The notes beneath the pieces are model-generated. The model was given only the letters and a program-made list of their open reading frames with translations. It was not told the DNA's origin and ran no database searches. From Chiua virens (Eukaryota; Basidiomycota; Agaricomycetes; Boletales; Boletaceae): 64,000 nt of DNA. The position numbers were made by a program, and so were the translations under genes. Position 1 is the stretch's first letter, and every line of letters starts with the position of its first letter. The stretch covers positions 1-64,000 of the forward strand of contig JAHNUO010000029.1 in the NCBI GenBank assembly GCA_019787685.1. The letters are read 5' to 3'. Shown piece after piece: positions 10,427-22,277 of the stretch.

Positions 10427-12057
10427 TCATGCCCACAAACCGCTTACATGAGTAGGGTACCTCGTCCCTTTCACGTCCGCTTGTTGAATCACCTGATTGA
10501 TCTCTTCCAGTTCCGCCTGCGTGAATTCAATATTTTCGCTGGCACTATTCTCCAGGGTACGATCAGGGTGTCTAAAAGCATGCATTAGCCTCGCGACAAG
10601 GCCGAGCCGTGGACGGAGAAGAGGTGACGTACGAGGAGCCTGGGATCGGAATGACATGCGGGCCGAGCGAACTGACCCAGGCGATGCACAACTGTGCCGC
10701 GGTCACGTTCTTTTTCTTTGCAATCTCGGTTAAAGCGTCAACGATTGCAAAGTTGTGCCTCATGGACTGAAGGAGGAAAGGTGAGTTCCATCTATACGCG
10801 ATGAAGTCATATAGCGCCTACGTCTTCTTGGAACCGAGGGAGATGCCTGCGGAAATCACCCTCTGCACGATGAATTAGTACAGTCATGTCACCGACTCAA
10901 TGTTCGGCGGTGCTCGCCAGGAATATCATCAAGTCGTTTGATTTGTCCCGTCAGGAAGCCCCGTCCAAGAGGGCTGTCGACGCATCCGAATCACAAAACG
11001 TGTATGGGCAGAACAGAAAACACTTACGAATAACCAGCGACTGCCACCCCAAGCTCTTTCGCAGTCGCGATAACCTCTCGTGTCTGCTCCTCGTATGAAA
11101 AGGGGCTAATCTCAATCTCCACGATGCTGATCGGATGGATCTGACATCCAAACCAAATCCGAATACATCCTCGCAATGTGCACACCAAAAACGCATGCAA
11201 ACGCACCTTGTGCGCCCGACGCAACGTCTCTGCCGAGCATTCCGACATACCAATATAGTCAAACTTGCCTTGTTCCTTGAGTGCCGCAAGGGTCGCGACC
11301 ATCTCTTCCACCGACACCTTTGGATCCACGCGTGCGCATTCGAACAAATCGAGGCGCTTCTTTCCCCGAAGTTTGTCATTGATGAGGTTGACGCTCCGGG
11401 CGAGATTCTCGGGGCTTAAGATATGCACGTTCATCTCCGTTGGTATGACGTAGATAGGGGTCATTTCACGCACGAGCTGTCCGGTTCCATCGCCATGTAT
11501 TTCAGCCCACCCTTTGGTTGACGTCAAGAAGACGTCTATAGCGACGGAAAAGGAACGACACCTTGACCGACAGGAACGTTCTCTCAGCATAGTCGGGGTA
11601 CGTCTCAAAAAAGTCAGCAATCAATTCAAGATTCAGAGTGGACAAGTTGTGTCCGTAGAATTCGCCTGTCAAATGCAAGGTCTGAGGTTAGTTCGCCGGG
11701 ATGTGGCAAAGAGTGTAGAATTTTATGCCAATGGATGGCCATCGTTATCGGCTCACCTCCGTTGAGGACCATCTTCGCACCAGGGGGAAGCGCATCGACG
11801 CCTGCTTTGATGGCTGCGAAGCACTGGTCTTTTGGAGAGGGGTCGGGCTTCCACCTAGGAAGCCATGATTTAATAATTCTGCTGGTGGGGGTGAAGTTAC
11901 AGCACGATAACGCACGTCATCATCATCAGGCCATGCTACACGGTTGTTCGAATGAGATGACAATGCGAGACGGTTGACAGAAACAAGAGCTTACGCCGAT
12001 TTTACCGACGACGACGACAGATGCGGTTCCGCCAAGGGTGGTTGTGGCGCGGGTCAT
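10427..12057 (-). CDS. Aldo-keto reductase, pyridoxal reductase-like (paralog 1)
   Basis: A multi-exon minus-strand gene from ATG at 12057 to TGA at 10427. The first exons are 11995-12057, a 20-nt micro-exon 11916-11935 (HGLMMMT) and 11757-11854. The product has aldo-keto reductase landmarks: GKIG...HGLMMMTW near the start, FYGHN with the expected catalytic Tyr, [60 protein letters not shown], the cofactor loop IPIPGSSHPDRTLENSASENIEFT, and AELEEINQV. This matches NADPH-dependent pyridoxal/pyridoxine reductases of fungi (AKR8 type). One intron, 10863-10917, uses a GC donor with a TACTAAT branch-like site. The paralog at 53198-54872 has the same exon pattern, including the micro-exon. Substrate is inferred from family only. 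Confidence 0.85.
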
Positions 12058-12960
12058 TCTTGCGATGGAGATAAGAGGTAAAGTTGGGAATGTGTCACAG
12101 CCCCTATGACTCAGACTTTCCTCGAAGGACCACTAGTGTTCCGATTCAAGGGTTCTGACTACTACTATTTCATCACCAACGGTGGCATTGTCAGTCTATC
12201 CGACATTGTGCCAAACGAACGGCTTTATTGACGACCGTACATAAATGTGGTCGGTCTTTCCCAGGTCACCACTAGCAGGGCTTCCATGTCTCTCATGCAG
12301 AGACCATCGCAAACTCACTTGCAAACATGTCGACTTCGTTAGCGAGCATCCGCATAGACGGAGTCTGCCTCATCTTACAGCATCTAGAAGACGGCCCTCA
12401 ACATGCTGGTATGCGGGAATATCATTAGTGCTGATCCTATCCAGACTCATAAGCAAAGGAACCTTGATTCCATTCCTTGTCGATTCAGGTTGAGTAAAAA
12501 AAGGTAAGGTGTTGTCAAACGGTTTTTGCCCTGGCACAACTGATTATGGGCGCTAGGTAGGATGGGTCCGAGATGAGGCTACGCTCGAGCCTCACGAAAG
12601 CGCAGCTGGGATAGTCAACATTGTATCGAACGTCAATAAGTCGAACGCCGGGTGTTTCTATATTCAGAAAGGAGATGACAATGTGAACGGGTACTGGGGT
12701 GCATACCATACTAGGTGCATTCTACGACCTGGTCCTCTCCTTTCTTTCCAACCACACGACGCCCGACACGCGATTCAATCTGAGCGATCTGCGCGCGACT
12801 TTGCGCTTCTTGAGCGAAAGTGGCAACGTGATCCACGTGGGGTAAGTGTGCGAACAGAAAAACGTCTCATATGAGACCTGTGTTTGATTCCGAATGGGTT
12901 CGGTAGGTTCAACGCACCCTAATTCGATCGCTCGGAGTGAATTTATGCACTGAGGGGAAG
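12058..12960. other. Unresolved region with weak coding signals
   Basis: Several short frames overlap on both strands. A plus-strand reading (ATG near 12330, then an exon near 12711-12840 reading AFYDLVLSFLSNHTTPDTRF before a GTAAGT donor) looks protein-like. A minus-strand frame at 12515-12709 is also plausible. They conflict and none gives a recognisable family. It may hold a short gene or the 3' end of the neighbouring F-box pseudogene. Confidence 0.3.
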
Positions 12961-14895
12961 CTATCGCTGTGAAGAAATCGGATAATTCTGTAGACGTAGT
13001 TTGGGTTTGGTGAAGAATAATCTTGAGAGTGTGAAATGCTTGGTCACGAGGTCGGAGGAGGTGTGTAACAAAGTCAGAGGCGACAAAAGTAAATCGCGGA
13101 ATGGCATGTCTTCAAGTCCAAAGCAAGTCCCGTCTGATTGTAACACGTCGTTTAGATGAAAACGAACGGTCTTGAGGGTCGGACACATGCCAAGGTGTTT
13201 CCATACAACGTTATCTAGGGGAAGAGTGCGCATGTCCGACGGGCTACTGATAAAACGGGAAAGCGAGAATGTAACCGACTTCAGATTCGGACAGCAGCGG
13301 TGGCATTTCTCCAGAAGTTGTTGTTGAGGAAGCAGGTCGTTGTCGCGAAGCAATAATACTACCAGAGTGACGACATTAGGGCTGAGTAACTTTGGCCAAA
13401 CAGATGCAACCGCTATCACCAGAGGCAGAACGAAAAAAGTCACCTGAACTTAGTGATTACATAGTGGAGAACTTATTCCGCTTACGATGACAAGTATTTC
13501 GTGAATAAATATCTTGAGTTCATATTCAGAATAGCAGACAAAAATATACAGGTATCATATTATGAAAGATATGCAAAGCATGGAGGCTTAGCATATGCAA
13601 CCTTTGTCAATTAACTATATGTGAACATCAAATTTTATTACAGAGGTTGGGTATGTCTGTAAATTATGTATTCAAACATATTCGCACACAAATTCTTCAT
13701 ATATGACAGGATTGTACTCTTAGACTGAGCCAGAATAAGTATACGATATGTTACAAGGACACATATTACATAAGTTCATTGGATAAAACTCTGTACTTAT
13801 TCCAAAAAGATTTAAGGTCTGTCAACCGTACATAGGTAAAGTCAAATTTTGCATATGAATAGAAAACTTACTAGGGGACCACTCAAGGGGGCCACCTCAT
13901 GGGCCACTCGGAGCCACTCATCAAACACCGGGCGTCATATTCTTTGCGTAAAGTTTACTGGCCTCTAACATATCCCCTAAGTGGGCCTCTGAGTGGTCCC
14001 CTGAGTGGTCCCCTGAGTGGTCCCTTTGAACATATTGCGTGACATATAGAGAATTTGTAGCCAATTAAGTAGTCGAAACTTAGGTTGTGTAAATACAATA
14101 AATATGTTTTTCATTCCATGGCAAATTTTGTGCATTGACTCGAGTTTGAATATAATCCGAAATATTTTGTCTCAACTTATTTGGTATCTTACTCTGTGTT
14201 TGTAGGCAAGCCAAATCTTTGATCATTTTCGGAAAAAGAATGCTGGTGAGTTTTTACAACGGAGGTAAAGTTCTTATTATGCCTAAATCTAGGTGTCTTA
14301 TTATGCTTTTGTGGTAAGCTAAGTTTGGCTGACTGACTTGGCAACATATTCCCAATTTGTTGTAAATTATGTATGAACTACATTAGCAGTTAGCTAGGCG
14401 GAATTTGTTTATGCCTATTTATCACCTATGTTGTAACCACTTATCCAGTCGTGCCTGTGGTGTATCCTGCGTTGCTCTGGCGAGAGAAGGGAAGTGATGA
14501 AGGGACGACTTTCAAGCTGAGAAAGTTGAGATTCGCGGATTGCAGAAAGCACAAGGATAGAGAGTCATGCCCAAGGTAAGATCCTGAATACGGGGAGAGT
14601 AATGATTGATGACAGCCCATTCAAGAGGGGATGGGGGGTCTATTTGATGCGATGAATGATCCATGCCGCTTTAGACGACGTAGCCAGCTACTACCTTTGC
14701 CCTAGTTTCGTCCACGATGTTAGGAAAGCACCGAAGAAGCGGCTGGAGTGATTCCAAACGGCGCCAAAGATAGTCCAAGGAAGGCTCTGAGAATGCGCAA
14801 CACGCCCGAGCGAGCGCCGCGAGCATGCATTGTTCCTCTGTAGGCTGGAATGTGATTGACAGTTGAGGGCCGCCGACAATAAATCGAAAACACAA
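12961..14895 (-). pseudogene. F-box/LRR-type gene split by a transposable element
   Basis: The 5' part (14895-14640) encodes AALARACCAFSEPSLDYLWRRLESLQPLLRCFP, the C-terminal half of a typical basidiomycete F-box followed by its linker. A downstream piece near 14600 reads WAVINHYSPRIQDLT. The 3' part (13443-12961) encodes leucine-rich sequence (PNLKSVTFSLSRF, MCPTLKTVRFHLNDV), preceded by an intron acceptor at 13444. About 1 kb of repeat separates them. F-box proteins are substrate adaptors of SCF ubiquitin ligases; this copy is very unlikely to be made intact. The start codon is not identified. Confidence 0.6.
13475..14455. mobile_element. Inverted two-armed repeat, GAGTGGTCCCC family, inside the F-box gene
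   Basis: The left arm (about 13475-13915) is the reverse complement of the first part of the 9385-9893 repeat. The right arm (about 13980-14455) is in the same orientation as that repeat. The arms face each other across repeated GAGTGGTCC units. The outer ends share CGGAAT-containing sequence (13476-13481 and 14399-14404). This resembles a non-autonomous inverted-repeat element or two abutting copies. No target duplication was confirmed. Confidence 0.6.
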
Positions 14896-15253
14896 CTAGC
14901 AGCGGGTTACGTGTCTGCCAGTGTGTGCTAACTGGTAACTTGGGGCTGCGTGGCATTTTCTGGACGCGCAATTTGAACGTACCTCAGCCAGTGAGGGGAA
15001 ATTTGACTCATAGGTCGTCATCGTCAGGATGATTATGTCACCTAACTTGCAAAAAGAACGGCGACAGTGACAGACACAGTATTACTCTCAACGTTCAACG
15101 TTAGAATACATCTGTATCATTTCTGTAATATTGAGAACAGTATCAAGTACATACATACTAGACAATGGTCGCAGTGAAATTAATCCACGCTAAATTAGGT
15201 CCAAACAGCGTGTAATGTATGTACCCTACCCCATTTCGGCGCGAGTACGCCCA

Positions 15254-18200
15254 CTAGTACGAGTCCAGGAGTTCCAAGTATGCCACACGGCACGTCGTAC
15301 CATCCCGGTTCCTTATCTTCACCAATACAGATGGCTGAGAAAGCCTGTTGAACGCTACCTTGAGCAAAGCAAAAGAGCATGTCGAAAACTTTGATATACC
15401 TCAAGGCCTGCTTGCGCAGCGCCAAGCACTGCATAACGGGAATCGAACCGATCGCAAAGCCCTCACCGCGCGCCAGCGAGACGTCCCCCGTAGTCACGTA
15501 TCCGATGATGTCTGACTGGGGCGGTCTGATCTCTGCGAGCTAAACACAAGACATGAATCTCAAAACTCGCTATTCATGAATATGCCACGAAGACGAAATA
15601 CCTCGATCTCGTTTGGCTCGCTCAGGCCAGTCGCACCCTGACTCCCTTTCTCAAAGGTCTTGATCCATTTGCGTGCCTCGGGGTCGTCCATCTTGTAAAT
15701 ATTCGCCAAGTCTGTTGGCGCACCTCTCCGTACCATCTTCGCGCGAACCATCACGAGCGCGGACCGCATCAGATCATCCGCAGACAATGTTGCCTCTAGT
15801 TGCTCCATGTGGTTCTTTGACCGAAGCTGGTTGATTTCGCAGAGGAATTGAACCGGGGTAATGAACGTGTTGGAAAGTATCGTGGAGACGCGAGGTCCTC
15901 GCAGGAGCCAGGGCCGAACGCTGGAACTTGCATCGTCTTCCTGCATCGCGTTAGGATGTGACGGGTTTTCTCGTTGTGTCGTCAGCAATTCCTCCTCACC
16001 TTGCCCTTGACTGCTCGAAATTTGCGTCGCAGGCGGATTCTTTAACCCAAGCACGACGCCCCAGTCAGCACGCCAGGGACTCCTTGTCCCTAATTTCTCA
16101 TAGTTCGGTTTCTTCGCGGGAGGTGTTCTTTCCCAACACGCTCTCTCTTTCTCAGCGCGATCGTTGGAGACAACCTCATACGCATCAATGAGGGGATAAT
16201 CATTTGGGAAACCACAGACTCCAGCTTCAAAGAATTGCTTCGTGCGCTCACGTTGTCCAGCGAATCGTGTTCCTGTGTACAAAAGGGAAGAGAGGAAAGC
16301 CATAGCCCAACCGGCAGGGAACAATAACGTCCATCCGTGGATCCCTTGCGTACTATCAGACTGTGTTGTATAGCTCGAGGAAACGGGTGATGGTTCCACA
16401 GAACGTTGGACAAGAAGAACAGGAATTCGATCATCCTGACGGAGAGGAGCGAGCGGGGTACCTGGAACGAGGTTCTAGAAATCACCAGTGCGTGAATGCC
16501 ACAATGAAGCAGTGGCAGGGGGACACCAACCTTGGAACGCCTCTCGTCGATGTCCTTCTTCTTATATTTCGGTTTCTTGAGGCTTCCTCGCGTCTCCTCG
16601 TCCCAGATCTCACTCTGTGCTATAAGAGCTGAAGGATATGTGAAGACAGGTGACGATTGTGCAGAAGGCGTCGTAAAATCTTCATAATGAGGTTTAGCGT
16701 TCTTCGGAGGGAACCTATCAGGATCAGCTAAAATCACAACGTTTAGACTGCACCGAGTTATAAGCGTACTTTAGACGCGGGTCGTGAATTTTGAACCCGA
16801 TCACCGTCCCACGCGATAGGCCACCGGAAGTTTGCAAATCCCCCAACGCATTCCAAAACTGTGAGTTGGCAGGAATCAGAGACATGGAAGGTTCGGCTGA
16901 AAATTTCCAACCTTCTTGACATCCTTCCTGTCGTCACTTCCGGCAAGCGAGAATGCCCCTTTGATAATCTGGCTTGACTTGGGTCCCATGATCTCGAAAG
17001 CGTTGATACACCCTCTAAGATCGGCAATCTCGATCTCTGCATAAATCTCTGGATCGATTTTCTTGCTCTGCTCCAGGACATATGAAGCCGAGGCTCGCAA
17101 TGTTTCGAAAATGTCCTCAAATATAGCAGGGTGACAGCGGACCCAGATGACCCGTGAACCATTTTTGGTTTCAGAACTTGGGTTCTCCGTCTGCTTTTCC
17201 TTGCCCTTTCCTTTGCCCTTTCCTTTCCCTTTTACTCTTTCTGGTTGCGTAAGAGCTTCCTGGGGCTGTGAAAAATTGTCCTCGGGGGATAATGGCTGCC
17301 AGATGATTGTCACAGGACCTAGCAGATCAAAGGGATAACTCGCATGTTTGTACATGTGCGTCTCATAGGCACGTCCACCCGTCATATAACTACAGTAAGC
17401 GTCAATGACGAAAAACAAGTCATATTAGCAACACAGACCGTTTCATCTCGGAAACTTGTGGGTCGCAGCACCGTTCGAAAGCCGCTCGAAGAAGAAATTG
17501 TGACCCTTTGAGCTCTATCGTAGCATAATAAGATGCATCGTGTAAGATGGACCCATGCATCGAGGCGCGGTGAGACGGCCGGAAAGCCTTTTCGTTTGGG
17601 GTTACAGCCTGAGAGGGGGATCATCGACATGTGTGCATATAACCATAGAACGAGAACGAGACATACGAGTCGGTACCCCCACATGGTCTGCATTTTGGCG
17701 CGTTTAGCATGCCAAATATGCGTCTCGAGCCATGACTTGTCACCTGGTGTTGAGTTCGGTGAGTCCAAGACGCAAGATGGGCCCACGGAACCTACGTTGG
17801 CGTTTCAAGAACGACTCGGTCTTAGTTATTTGGTTTCCTTTCCCTCGTTTCGGCCGACCGAGGAGTCGACGTTTATGGGGGTCCATCTGCAGAAAGGTGT
17901 CTATATGCGCTACCAAAGGGGATGTGAAGCATACCTCTGAGCGTGCCTTGTCACGCAGGCGTACTGGGACGCGCCGAACGTCGTGACTGGCTGCCCTACG
18001 CCGAAGGTGTCGAGGGAGGGTTTGCCACGCACGGTGCGTCGAGCTTTCGCTGCAAAGTACCTCAGAAAATCGCAGTTGAGTATCATTAGTGACGTGCCTG
18101 GCTGTCTTGATCGCTTTTTGCATTGCATCGATCTCGTACGCACGCGCCTAGCCAATTGTCAATACGACAATCATCTGGAAAATACAATGAATTTACCTCT

Positions 18201-18496
18201 GTGAATCGTTCCACGTCTATAGAAGCTGGCAGTCCCTGCATAGCTGAGCACAAACATCAACATTCTTGAGACAAAATAAAATTCAAAAGAAACGTACAGT
18301 CAAACTGAACCACGGTCTTGGAAGGACCAGGACCTGCCGACGAAGATCCTACTGCGTTTGCTTGATTGTTCATAGTAGACGCATTTCCAGTAGGTGCTGC
18401 TTGGACTGATATTGTGCGCGCATCCGCCATTTTGAGTTTCTTGCGCTCTCGCGCGGTGGTTCCACCAGCGTCGTGGTGCTTTCGTTTGGGTGGCAT
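15254..18496 (-). CDS. POP1: Ribonuclease P/MRP subunit POP1
   Basis: POP1 is the large protein subunit of RNase P and RNase MRP, which process tRNA and rRNA precursors in the nucleus. Family features in order: basic N-terminus (MPPKRKHHDAG); the POP1 domain with GLPASIDVERFTEARAYEID and WQTLPRHLRRRAASHDV; the conserved WLETHIWHAKRAKMQTMWGY; RASMHGSILHDASYY; YMTGGRAYETHMYKHASYPFD; the POPLD domain (GWTLLFPAGWAMAFLSSLLY); and the C-terminal IGYVTTGDVSLARGEGFAIG and IRNRDGTTCRVAYLELLDSY, with a TAG stop at 15254. At least ten short introns are needed. The intron at 18050-18097 has a GC donor. A Lys-Gly run (17188-17232) sits in a linker as an odd low-complexity insert. It diverges from the gene at 18595. 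Confidence 0.95.
17188..17232 (-). repeat. Lys-Gly low-complexity run in POP1
   Basis: The plus strand is a pyrimidine-rich series of CCTTT units that reads as about six Lys-Gly pairs on the coding strand. It lies between the conserved IWQPLSPED and IWVRCHPAIF segments, so it should not disturb the fold. Confidence 0.7.
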
Positions 18497-18594
18497 CGAC
18501 ACCGGCGTCGTCGCAGTCGCGGTGGTTTGGTCAAAGGTCGCGTCTGGCTTGACCGGCTAACGCCGAACCACCAACACCATTCACCACGACCACG
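18497..18594. promoter_or_regulatory. 98-bp divergent promoter region between POP1 and a mitochondrial protein gene
   Basis: The start codons of the two divergent genes are only 98 bp apart, so both core promoters and 5' leaders must lie here or overlap the coding regions. No TATA box is seen. The region is G/C-rich, as usual for constitutive bidirectional promoters. Confidence 0.6.
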
Positions 18595-19361
18595 ATGGCC
18601 TCGACGTTGCGCTGCCTCTCTGTCTCACGAAACTTCGTACAGTGCGCAAGAACCCAAACAAGACACCTTTCCACCTCACCCATCCTCCACAACGACACTT
18701 CCACACCCTCGCCCAATCTCGGAACAGTCTCCAGTCCAAAACGACCCGTCGGCGGGTTCCGCGGCGGGTACGGGTTTTGCACTGCTAGTATTTAGCGGTC
18801 TTGTAGGTACTAACAACGGCTGGTACAGGATCATCGGCTTCCTGTTCGGTTTCTCGCTCGCGTCTGCGTATGCTGCGTACCACCTCCTCGACGAATACAA
18901 GGCTGCCTCAGCGGCGTTACAGGCCAGCGTAGAAGAACTTCAAGCCAGCACTGCCAAGGTACAGTAACAAGTTGAATCTAATGCGCCAACCCTTCTCTCA
19001 CTTGGTTTCTCATAGGTGACTGCACATGTGTGGAGGATCGAAGCGGTGGAAAAGGATTTGAAGGCCCTCTCACATAACTCGGCTAGCAAGGATGACCTGT
19101 CGCGTGTTCGGGCAGAAGCGAAAAAGTTGTATGACGGTTTGCACATAGGTATGTTATCTCACGCGTGTTTGTGACCAAGCCTAAGCGTTTCGCCCTGCAG
19201 AATTCCTTGATCTAAGGAATCATATCTGGGGGATGCGTGAGTGTCCGTTCTTGTCCGCGTAGGTGCCTTGTTTTGCTGACCATGTGTTGTCAATAGAGCA
19301 AGATTTACATGCATTAACTAAAAAAGAGGCAACACCTGTCCGCGAACAGAGCATACCATAG
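18595..19361 (+). CDS. Small mitochondrial membrane protein with coiled coil, function unknown
   Basis: The start MASTLRCLSVSRNF...RTQTRHLSTSPILHN is a typical mitochondrial presequence with a cleavage-like RHLSTSP. It is followed by a hydrophobic stretch (FALLVFSGLVGTNNGWYRIIGFLFGFSLASAYAAY) and a heptad-rich tail (AALQASVEELQASTAK... VEKDLKALSHNSASKDDLSRV). Clear exons are 18728-18958, 19016-19148, 19201-19236 and 19297-19361. The presequence and the body are in different frames. A 91-bp GT-AG intron 18637-18727 restores the frame but removes half the presequence. Otherwise there is a frameshift near 18720-18770. No named family is assigned. Confidence 0.65.
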
Positions 19362-20135
19362 TTACTAGCGATGCTGCGCTTGTCAGGGTACGGGTTTGAT
19401 TGCGAGATTACTGATGTTAGTGCATCATAACCCCGTCCCACTCACAACTTAGATTCAACTTCTTTGGCTGTGGCTTCATCAAAACATGATTACGATGATT
19501 TGGAAACGCATGGTACCACGTTGAATGGTAAGTGTGATCTTTAAGAACCACAGGCGAGTATCGTTGGCCCAAATTTTCGGACCCGAACGTCTAAATGTTC
19601 GCTCTCATGTCTGCGAAGCGATCATCGCACCATGTTTATTTGTGACGAACGCTATTTGTCCTGTGATCCACTGTCGATCCCAAATCATGAACACATCCTA
19701 ATTGCACAAGACCACGTAGAGACAGACGTTGCAAGAACCAAAATACCAAAGGAGCGACAAGAAGTAGGAAGCGGCGGGACGTGATGCGTCCCACTGAGAT
19801 AAGCAATGAAACAAATGTTCTTTGAGACCAGACCTCCATGAAGGTGGGTAGTCGTATCCTCGATATTTACAAGAGGAGCCAATACATCGCATATCTGGTA
19901 TAAAAGTTGGACCTGATGACCGCGTGAACACTATTTTCAACGTACCACAATTTTGAACGATCAGAAGGACACTTGGGTAATACAACGATTACTGGACGTA
20001 CAACCCGATGATAGGTGTCCCTAGACCGGGTTCTTCTCAGAGTGTTTCTCTACTCTATGAGAAATGGCGATCATGATAGGTTGCTGGAATAACGTATCAG
20101 AAACCCCGATGTATGGAAAAGGAAATGAGACGTAC
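19362..20135. other. Intergenic, nothing supported
   Basis: Only short frames without family resemblance are present between the two convergent genes. Confidence 0.5.
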
Positions 20136-20139
20136 CCTC

Positions 20140-21508
20140 TTGACGGTACTATCAATGAGTTCCTCACCAATCCCGAACCGACGTTGATGCGTAATGTCAT
20201 CGCAGAGTTGCGAACGAGAATTGAGACTGATGAATAACGGGTCGATTAGTTGTGGTGTTGCGTGAGGCGAGAATTGTGACTGACGCAGCGAGGAAGGCGT
20301 TCGCGAATACTGGGTGTCGTTGATACCGGATGATCAGCACTAGCTACAGTGAGATATCCAGAGTACGCACCTCCAGGCATGGATACGAACAAACTGATCC
20401 AGGCAACTGAAGCTCGGGGGTGGGTTATGTCGGCGGCTCAGTTGCTTAAAAAGCTATGCAGAACTTACGGTTCGATCTCGTCGGCCAATACTGCGACCAC
20501 ATCAGGAGTGTTTTTCAGGGAGGTGGGTGAAATACTCACGACGATGACGGTGACAAGGCCAAAGAGGCTATTAAGCAACGAGGGAAAATGATTCATTCTA
20601 CATCCTTCGGATCAATGATGTACCAAACTTACCTAGTCACACAGCCGGTTTCTATAACCCGAATCAGTCAAGGTCAATGGCTATTGGGAAGACTCACCAG
20701 CGAGGAAGTGGAACAAACGGGTGACGCGCCCCATTGCGCTGTGAAGACAGTTGGCCCATGGTATCGATTAAGAGACGAACCACGCACTCTGTGATGTCTG
20801 TCGGGATCTGAGATCTAAGACAATACGCGGCCGCAATGCTAATCGCCATGTCACAGACTAGCCCAGAGATGATCATGAGGGGGAATATCCATTTACCGCC
20901 GAGTTGGCTCGTTATATCGGCAGTTGCGTTCATGAAGAATACACTCGCTGCACCCACACCAGCGGTGAACGAGAATATACACAAAATAAAGAATGCGAAT
21001 GCTAAAAGGTGGTTGTTGGTCTCTTTCAGAATGCGATAAGAAAAGAAAAACTGGAAAGAATTTTCTGTCAACGAGATAGGAGATGGAAGGATGGAGACTC
21101 ACTCGCTCAAACAGTAAGATCACGGCACCAAACACGCTGGAGAGTCCAAAGAGGATGGTGGCGAAACCGGGCACGGATATATTTGCAATGTCGGCTTGCA
21201 TGCTTGCCCAAAGCCAAGCAGCCATACAACTGAGATGGGAGAGCAAAAGAAGCCTAGCATTTAGATAGTGTATTAGGTATTGGTCACTCGACATCGGGTT
21301 CGATTTTACTGACAGAATCAGTGAAACCTGGTGGACCATCTGTCAGCACAAGTAACGATTTCTTTGGCTGTGGACTCACCAGAATGGTTAACAACCACAC
21401 CTTTCTTTCGGAATTCTTGAAGTACATACATGACTGCACGATAACGCAGCCTAACAAAACAGCATCGGCCAAGGCGGCGATAGCAACAGGCCCTTCCAGA
21501 GGAGCCAT
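20140..21508 (-). CDS. DUF6534-like multi-pass membrane protein (3' end uncertain)
   Basis: The start MAPLEGPVAIAALADAVLLGCVIVQSCMYF (21508) matches the first membrane segment and ITxTYxYF-like motif of the large Agaricomycete DUF6534 family. Further exons give LSCMAAWLWASMQADIANISVPG, FSSVFGAVILLFE-like sequence, AFFILCIFSFTAGVGAASVF and KWIFPLMIISGLVCDMAISIAAAYCL, so about seven membrane segments are expected. The C-terminal part is harder to thread: SLNSRSQLCDDITHQRRFG near 20140-20235 looks like the usual cytoplasmic tail. Several exon junctions could not be set, so the gene may be degenerate. The role of this family is unknown. Confidence 0.5.
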
Positions 21509-22277
21509 CGTGTCGAAAGAGAACAAGATGAAAAATTTGCGGGAACGAGCGGTTATCACAAGGTGGATTTATACCGGTGGAGGCGACCGAAGAGAAGTGA
21601 TAAATCATTTCATCGGTCCTTAAATAGAGGGAGTGATGTCCCAAGAGAGTCGAACAATCAATACATACGTTATGAAGTCAACGTACAAAGGACAAGTTCA
21701 TCATGAATGAGAACATCAGAACCTGACTGAACGTGGGCATGATTCGGGCCGCCCATCTTGATAAGTCTTCATCTCGGGGCTTGGGGGGTCTTGTGACTTG
21801 TGAGAAGTCCCCATGCTTCAAGAAATGCCTGTGGAGTGAGAGATTTCTATCTAGTACCTTTCTATTGATACGTGTAAGTTCCCGGATGGTAAGTTATAGT
21901 GAATGCAAAGTTTGATCATGATCGTAGTGTTCATTGAACAAGTTCTAATCGTGGATGTTGTGGGAATTAAATTTGGCAACCGTCGCTAAGTTACAAGTAC
22001 TTCTTCCTCCTCCACTGCTCGAACCCGCGTGACGTATATAAGTTCTCTGACAGGTATATTACTTGTTGGAAGTTCAACTTCTTTTCCTTGGTAGCTCATA
22101 CAATTACAATCAGGCCTGCTGCGCAGTGACACGACTCTACGTACGTACATACGACCTCGGAATTTCCATGGGGTCACCGCAGTGAGTCATCAACACGAAT
22201 TCAAGACACCGATCTGACAGACTGTGGTTTCAAGAACATTACCAGGGTCAATTCTCGATAGAATTCTCCGCCTCCAT
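21509..22277. other. Intergenic between divergent genes
   Basis: It holds the upstream regions of the DUF6534-like gene and the F-box gene. No further gene or repeat could be supported. Confidence 0.5.

Noticed and set aside
15195..15497. Open frame ending at 15195 as the POP1 C-terminus
   Set aside because: A 54-bp intron shifts the frame to one that gives IRNRDGTTCRVAYLELLDSY, the conserved POP1 ending, with stop at 15254.
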